This document shows positions 59,590 through 64,000 of a stretch of DNA of 64,000 bases, one piece after another (within the stretch, counting starts at the first letter, position 1; each line of letters begins with the position of its first letter). The notes under the pieces are model-generated. The model had not been told where the DNA came from and made no database searches. It saw only the letters and a list, made by a program, of their open reading frames with translations. The stretch lies in assembly GCF_020532725.1 (NCBI RefSeq), contig NZ_JAJAVC010000003.1, positions 744,001 through 808,000 on the forward strand. The letters run 5' to 3'. The stretch comes from Methylobacillus arboreus. Its GTDB lineage: Bacteria; Pseudomonadota; Gammaproteobacteria; Burkholderiales; Methylophilaceae. Position numbers and translations under genes: made by a program.

Positions 59590-61455
59590 TTAATGAAGTA
59601 GAACTTGAAACTCTTCTAGAGGCAATGGCTGAGAAAAAAGATAACCTTGGAAAGCTGAGCAGCCATATTGACGTAACATTTCCATCTGCTCTTGCGTTTC
59701 TACACCTTCTGCAATAACCTCAAGATCCAATGCTGCTGCCATCGCAATGATGGCCTTGACGATCACAGCGTCATTTGCATTATTGACTATATTGCCCACA
59801 AAGCTGCGGTCTATCTTGAGTTGGTTGAGTGGTAAGCGCTTGAGGTGTACTAAAGAGGAATAGCCAGTACCAAAGTCATCCATTGCAAAATGAATACCCA
59901 ATTGCTGTAATGCCAGCATTTTCTGGGCATTACCAGATGTGCTTTCCATTATCAGGCTTTCAGTCAGTTCTATTTTCAGCCGACCGGGGTTTATCTGCGT
60001 CACGTCCAGTATTTCTTGAATTCGTTCAACAAAATCATCCTGGCATAACTGCCGAATACTGACGTTCACCGACAATACCAGGTCTCGCGTATGTTCATGG
60101 CGCTCCCAAGCTTTAAGCTGATGACAGGCAGCCGTGAGGACATAATGGCCAATTGGCAAAATCAGGCCTGTTTCTTCAGCTAAGGCAATGAACTGCATCG
60201 GTGATACCAACCCACGATCGGGATGCTGCCAGCGCAATAATACTTCAGCGCCATAAGCGCGTTGCTCGCTATCCACCTGGATCTGGTAATAGAGCAGAAG
60301 CTGGTTATTGCTTACGGCACAGCGCAGGTCTGCCTCCAGCCCCGCCCTGCTTTCGATGATTTCCTGCATTTGCGGGTCAAACAAATAGTAAGTATTGCGC
60401 CCAGTTTGTTTGGCTTGGTACATGGCAGTATCAGCACGCCGCAAGACTTCGTGGCTATTAAAGCCTTCATGAAACATGCTGATGCCTATGCTGGCGGTGC
60501 AGTGGTAATGATGGCCTTTAATCTCATAAGTATGGCTGATTGCATGACATACTTTATCAGCCACCCTGAGTGCGCCTTGAGTCGCAATAGCCTCATCGCT
60601 GCTGATGTCTTCAAGAATCACGAGAAACTCGTCCCCGCCAAAGCGGGCAACCATGTCGCTTTGGCGTACAGAATTACGCAAGCGGGATGCAACCTCGGTA
60701 AGCAGCATGTCACCAAAATCATGCCCTTTTGTATCATTCAGTGTTTTAAAGTTGTCGAGGTCTATGAAAAAAATTGCGCCACAACTTTTATTACGCTTAG
60801 TGTTTATTAATGCCTGTGAAAGCCTGTCCATCAGCAATCGCCTGTTGGGCAACTGCGTCAATGGATCGTAAAAAGCCAAGCGATAAATATTTTCCTTGGC
60901 TTCTTTTTGCTGGCTTACATCCGAAAATGTAGCAATGTAATTGACGATGACATGATGGTCGTCGGTAATCGCCTTAATTGTGAGCAACTTGGGATAAATG
61001 GTGCCGTCCTTGCGTTTATCCCAAACTTCACCCTGCCAGTAATGATGCTCGCGTAGCTCCCGCCACATTCTGCGATAAAAGTCTGCATCTTGTCTGCCGG
61101 ATTTCAATAATGACGGGGTCATGCCAATGACTTCATCCGCACCGTAGCCGGTCAAGCGGGTGAATGCACTATTCACCCTCAGAATTATATTATTGCCATC
61201 TGTCACCAGGATGCCATCTTGGCTCTCAAAAGCATGATGCATAATCCTGAGTTCTTTTTCTGCCTCTCCCAGACGCTTTTGAAGCCCAGCTAGTTCTTGA
61301 TGCAGACGGTTACATTCTTCTTGTAACACGATACTTGGCAATATGAAGCCAAGCAATCTTTGTGAAAGCCGTGACAGCTTGTCCTTCAAACTTGCGACCA
61401 ATGCAATATCCGGCATCAACGCCCTGCCATTGGCACTCCCCATCAGAAAAGCCAT
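59590..61455 (-). CDS. PAS-GGDEF-EAL c-di-GMP turnover protein
   Basis: 621 residues. A short amphipathic N terminus and coiled coil (about 45-75) lead into a PAS domain (about 75-190). The GGDEF domain has FGGDEF at about 270 and an RQSD I-site five residues upstream, so product inhibition is likely. The EAL domain has EVLLRW (about 402), NVSIRQL, ELTESL, DDFGTGYSSL, KIDRSF and AEGVET, so phosphodiesterase residues are kept. It is cytoplasmic or peripherally attached. It is one of two c-di-GMP genes in the window, with the reverse domain order of the one at 36.2 kb. Confidence 0.95.
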   Translation of the reverse strand: MAFLMGSANGRALMPDIALVASLKDKLSRLSQRLLGFILPSIVLQEECNRLHQELAGLQKRLGEAEKELRIMHHAFESQDGILVTDGNNIILRVNSAFTRLTGYGADEVIGMTPSLLKSGRQDADFYRRMWRELREHHYWQGEVWDKRKDGTIYPKLLTIKAITDDHHVIVNYIATFSDVSQQKEAKENIYRLAFYDPLTQLPNRRLLMDRLSQALINTKRNKSCGAIFFIDLDNFKTLNDTKGHDFGDMLLTEVASRLRNSVRQSDMVARFGGDEFLVILEDISSDEAIATQGALRVADKVCHAISHTYEIKGHHYHCTASIGISMFHEGFNSHEVLRRADTAMYQAKQTGRNTYYLFDPQMQEIIESRAGLEADLRCAVSNNQLLLYYQIQVDSEQRAYGAEVLLRWQHPDRGLVSPMQFIALAEETGLILPIGHYVLTAACHQLKAWERHEHTRDLVLSVNVSIRQLCQDDFVERIQEILDVTQINPGRLKIELTESLIMESTSGNAQKMLALQQLGIHFAMDDFGTGYSSLVHLKRLPLNQLKIDRSFVGNIVNNANDAVIVKAIIAMAAALDLEVIAEGVETQEQMEMLRQYGCSAFQGYLFSQPLPLEEFQVLLH

Positions 61456-61732
61456 TTTATAACTTTCAGTTTTTAAGTTTTAAAATACCAGTCGCACTTT
61501 TAACCATTATATAAACATGGTTATTTGAATAATAAAAAACGCATTATTAATTGACTAAATGCGAGCAATCGACCCCTTGGAATATACAAACCTGCCATCC
61601 CAATTGACAAGTCAATCTTATTGACCCTGAGAAAAAGCGTCAACCTATTTTTACTAATTAAGAGTTAGTACGTTTGGCCTACCAATAGGTTATTGACAAA
61701 AATCCAATTGATTTAGTCAAGCCAAATAAAAA
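61456..61732. other. Gene-free AT-rich stretch upstream of the PAS-GGDEF-EAL gene
   Basis: About 280 bases with several TTGAC words and a pair of 10-base inverted copies, TTGACTAAAT (61551-61560) and ATTTAGTCAA (61711-61720), plus ATTGAC-AA-GTCAAT at 61603-61616. It probably holds the promoter of the gene at 59590-61455. No ORF was identified. Confidence 0.5.
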
Positions 61733-61754
61733 GCCGGGATATCCCGGCCTTTTA
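61725..61754 (-). terminator. Terminator after the BamE-like gene
   Basis: 8-bp stem GCCGGGAT / ATCCCGGC (61733-61748) with no spacer, and A/T tracts on both sides; on the minus strand a TTTTT follows. Confidence 0.8.
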
Positions 61755-62129
61755 TTACCTATTGTTGAAAAATGCGATATTCACACATCGGTCATTCACA
61801 AAAGTAAGCTCGATGGTCTTATAGGTCCGCTTGGGGTCGTATTTCACCAAGTCTTTGTAATACCACATTTCCACCTGGTCGGGCTTACCCTGTTTTTCTG
61901 TGGGACGGCCAAGGACATTTGAAGCATTGCTTGGCTTGACAGACTGCTCTTTTTTAAGCGGCTGACCAAGCTGTTTGGCCACCACATCACGTGTTTTGTT
62001 GCCAAACGCGTTCAGAAATTCTTCTTCCGTATAGGTTGTCTTTTTGGATTCAGCCATGGCAGGCGTAGCCATCATGATCGAAGCCAGCAATGCGCCAACA
62101 ACCAGAAAACACTTCTTATACAATACCAT
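61755..62129 (-). CDS. Secreted BamE/SmpA-like small protein of unknown function
   Basis: 124 residues. Signal peptide of about 26 residues (ends AMA, no lipobox cysteine at the site). The mature part, TYTEEEFLNAFGNKTRDVVAKQLGQPLKKEQ, followed by VEMWYYKDLV and IELTFVNDRCVNIAFF, has the helix-helix-beta pattern of BamE-like small domains. It may be periplasmic. AAGGAG precedes the ATG. It is probably monocistronic. Confidence 0.75.
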   Translation of the reverse strand: MVLYKKCFLVVGALLASIMMATPAMAESKKTTYTEEEFLNAFGNKTRDVVAKQLGQPLKKEQSVKPSNASNVLGRPTEKQGKPDQVEMWYYKDLVKYDPKRTYKTIELTFVNDRCVNIAFFNNR

Positions 62130-62189
62130 TACAACGACTCCTTCTTCCTCTTTATTGGGCTTATCCGTCGAAGCGTCAAGCCCTTGTAA

Positions 62190-62960
62190 TTAAAAGTCAG
62201 CTATTTCAAGCTTGAGGCCATCATACCCCACCTGCACGGATGATGGCAGCATTTTGCTGACCGCTTCGTACTCCATCTCATGGGTCATATGGATGAGGTA
62301 CGTTTGCTTTGCACCAATGATGGCGGCCTGCTCCAGGCTTTGTTCTAGACTAAAGTGCGTGTAATGCGGCGTATAGCGCAAGCAATCCAGCAACAAGACA
62401 TCAAGGCCATGCAACAGTTCTAGCGATGTGGCCGGAATGGCAGAAGCATCTGTGAGGTAAGCCAGCTTGCCAATGCGGTAACCATACATTTCCAGGCTGC
62501 CATGCAGGATTGGAACAGGCACTATTTGATTGTCAAACAAATCAAATGACTGCTCAACCGGATTGACGCTCAGAATGGGAAGGTCCCAATAATCTCCTGG
62601 TTCGCGGATCGCATAGCCAAACTTGCTGACGATATGCGCCATGGCATCAGGCTTTCCATAGAGCGGAATCTGCTGGCGCTGCTTCTGGCAAAAGGCCCGC
62701 AGGTCATCAATACCATGCATATGGTCGGCATGGGTATGGGTATAGAGCACCGCATCCACATGCGTGATCCCTTCGCGCAATGCCTGCAGCCTGATGTCTG
62801 GCCCGGTATCGATCAGGACATTCTTGCCATTGCTCAAAGTCAGCAATGAGGAGCAACGGCTGCGCTTGTTCCTTGGATTATCTGACATGCAAGTGGCGCA
62901 TCGGCAGCCAATCACCGGTGTGCCGGCACTGGAGCCTACGCCCAGCACAGTCAGGCGCAT
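62190..62960 (-). CDS. PhnP-like metallo-beta-lactamase-fold phosphodiesterase
   Basis: 256 residues. Zinc site residues THTHADHMHGIDDLR (about residues 71-85) and a cysteine pair CRCATC near the N terminus (GCRCATCMSDNPRNKRSRCS) are typical of PhnP relatives, which hydrolyse cyclic phosphodiesters. A role in phosphonate use is not supported, since no phn genes are in view; a general nucleotide phosphodiesterase role is as likely. Its start overlaps the tatD 3' end by 10 bases. Confidence 0.88.
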   Translation of the reverse strand: MRLTVLGVGSSAGTPVIGCRCATCMSDNPRNKRSRCSSLLTLSNGKNVLIDTGPDIRLQALREGITHVDAVLYTHTHADHMHGIDDLRAFCQKQRQQIPLYGKPDAMAHIVSKFGYAIREPGDYWDLPILSVNPVEQSFDLFDNQIVPVPILHGSLEMYGYRIGKLAYLTDASAIPATSLELLHGLDVLLLDCLRYTPHYTHFSLEQSLEQAAIIGAKQTYLIHMTHEMEYEAVSKMLPSSVQVGYDGLKLEIADF

Positions 62961-63727
62961 GGGCGGGCATCCTTGAACAGGCGGAAAAAGTTTTCCGTCG
63001 TCGCCTGTTCCACTTCCTGGTAACTGATGCCGCGCAGCTTGGCGATTTCCTCCGCCACATAACGCACATAGGCCGGCTGGTTGAGCTTGCCCCGGAATGG
63101 CACCGGCGCAAGATAAGGAGAATCTGTCTCCACCAGAATGCGCTCAAGCGGTAAGGCTTTGGCTACATCCTTTAATGCCACGGCATTCTTGAAAGTCACG
63201 ATACCGGAGAAGGAAATGTAAAATCCCAGCTCGATCGCTGCCAGTGCCACTTCCAGGCTCTCGGTAAAGCAGTGCATGACACCGCCTACCCGCTCCGCAT
63301 GCTCTTCGCGCATGATGCGCAAAGTATCTTCTGCCGCACTACGGGTATGGATGACCAGCGGTTTTTGCGCGCGAATGGCCGCCCGGATGTGGGTACGGAA
63401 GCGCTCGCGTTGCCACTCCAGGTCACCGGTAAGGCGGAAATAGTCCAGCCCAGTCTCACCAATCGCCACGACTTTCGGATGCGCCGCCAATGTGACCAAT
63501 TGGTCCTCAGTGAATTCCGGCTCGCTTTCATAATCCGGATGCACGCCGACCGAAGCATAAAAATTATCATGTGATTCGGCCACCGCCAGTACTTGAGGAA
63601 AATCCGGCAATGTGACGGAGATACATAAGGCATGCCCCACCCCTTGCTCGCGCATAGCAGCGCGCAAGGCCTCTATATTGTTGCGAAATTCGGGGAAATT
63701 CAGGTGACAGTGGGAATCAACCAGCAT
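62951..63727 (-). CDS. tatD: TatD-family metal-dependent DNase
   Basis: 258 residues. Metal-binding motifs are intact: DSHCHLNF (residues 4-11), IGETGLDYFR, LVIHTRSA, MHCFTES and ETDSPYLAPVPFRGKLN. TatD/YcfH-type enzymes have 3'-5' exonuclease activity and are linked to DNA repair. It follows pilZ after 43 bases, the usual pilZ-tatD order in beta-proteobacteria. Confidence 0.95.
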   Translation of the reverse strand: MLVDSHCHLNFPEFRNNIEALRAAMREQGVGHALCISVTLPDFPQVLAVAESHDNFYASVGVHPDYESEPEFTEDQLVTLAAHPKVVAIGETGLDYFRLTGDLEWQRERFRTHIRAAIRAQKPLVIHTRSAAEDTLRIMREEHAERVGGVMHCFTESLEVALAAIELGFYISFSGIVTFKNAVALKDVAKALPLERILVETDSPYLAPVPFRGKLNQPAYVRYVAEEIAKLRGISYQEVEQATTENFFRLFKDARPCA

Positions 63728-63770
63728 AAAACAGCTTCAATCAAATCAGGGTTAAATAATCAAAAACAGA

Positions 63771-64000
63771 TTACATGGTGTGGGTAGGACGTTGCGATTT
63801 CAGGGCATTGCCAAGCAGTCCTTCAATCCGGTTGCGGGCTTCCAGGCCACCATCCTTCTCGCTCAGCTGCACGCCGATGCCTTGGGGCCGGTTACCATGC
63901 GCCACCGGGCTGATCCAAATCACGCGCCCCGCCACCTTGAGCTTGTCAGGGTTATCAAGCAGACTGAGCAGCATGAACACCTCATCGCCGATATTGAAAG
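63771..64000 (-). CDS. pilZ: PilZ-domain protein, type IV pilus (5' end outside the window)
   Basis: The last 76 residues of a protein that continues past the window edge. FNIGDEVFMLLSLLDNPDKLKVAGRVIWISP and GIGVQLSEKDGG match the single-domain PilZ of type IV pilus biogenesis. Such PilZ proteins often lack the RxxxR c-di-GMP site and work with PilB and FimX; whether this one has it cannot be seen. The gene lies next to tatD. Confidence 0.85.
   Translation of the reverse strand, partial: FNIGDEVFMLLSLLDNPDKLKVAGRVIWISPVAHGNRPQGIGVQLSEKDGGLEARNRIEGLLGNALKSQRPTHTM

Overview
The window looks like chromosomal DNA of a betaproteobacterium, most likely a methylotroph of the Methylophilaceae (Methylobacillus/Methylovorus type). 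That call is inference. It rests on overall protein resemblance, a moderately GC-rich coding style, and the gene orders tig-clpP-clpX-lon-hupB-ppiD, smc-zipA-ligA and pilZ-tatD. No rRNA, CRISPR array, insertion sequence or intact prophage was seen. Coding density is high and most genes are housekeeping genes.

Layout. 0.2-10 kb (minus strand): a proteostasis block of trigger factor, ClpP, ClpX, Lon, HU and PpiD, with tRNA-Val and tRNA-Asp between HU and PpiD. Lon has a convincing heat-shock promoter, and HU has a strong sigma-70 promoter lying inside a 15-bp hairpin. 10-12.5 kb: an MscS-related membrane protein and the periplasmic methionine sulfoxide reductase pair MsrP/MsrQ. 12.6-21.3 kb: a probable five-gene operon smc (TTG start)-zipA-ligA-cysQ-TPR lipid/secreted protein. 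21.4-26.1 kb (plus strand): queF, an LtaS-like phosphoglycerol transferase, and a fusion of a glycosidase-like TIM barrel with a WaaP-like kinase. 26.2-26.4 kb: tRNA-Ala and tRNA-Glu. 26.4-29.1 kb: phospholipase A1, a GAF-like protein and a divergent Mu-type HTH/S24 repressor. 29.1-32.1 kb: molybdate uptake modABC plus a methyltransferase. 32.2-41.2 kb: mnmC, a TPR/SPINDLY O-GlcNAc transferase-like protein, a four-domain c-di-GMP protein, pilU and dapC. 41.2-48.8 kb: tsaE-amiC-(MBL nuclease)-(ABM protein)-mutL-miaA on the minus strand, and queG on the plus strand, whose start abuts that of tsaE.

48.8-57.8 kb is an envelope glycan region. A GT-C membrane glycosyltransferase, a GtrB/ArnC-type GT2, a GtrA-type small membrane protein and a YdjC/HpnK-type deacetylase together resemble the amino-sugar lipid A modification systems Lgm (Bordetella) and NaxD/Flm (Francisella). 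Next come two GH17 proteins, the second fused to a processive GT2, which probably make or remodel a beta-glucan. 57.8-61.7 kb is visibly AT-rich and holds a PagL-like lipid A deacylase, two small proteins (one of 52 aa, DUF3309-like) and a PAS-GGDEF-EAL protein. The end of the window holds a BamE-like secreted protein, a PhnP-like MBL phosphodiesterase, TatD and the cut-off pilZ gene.

The strongest themes are envelope remodelling and c-di-GMP/type IV pilus functions. The most unusual single gene is the pseudo-glycosidase/kinase fusion at 23.8-26.1 kb.
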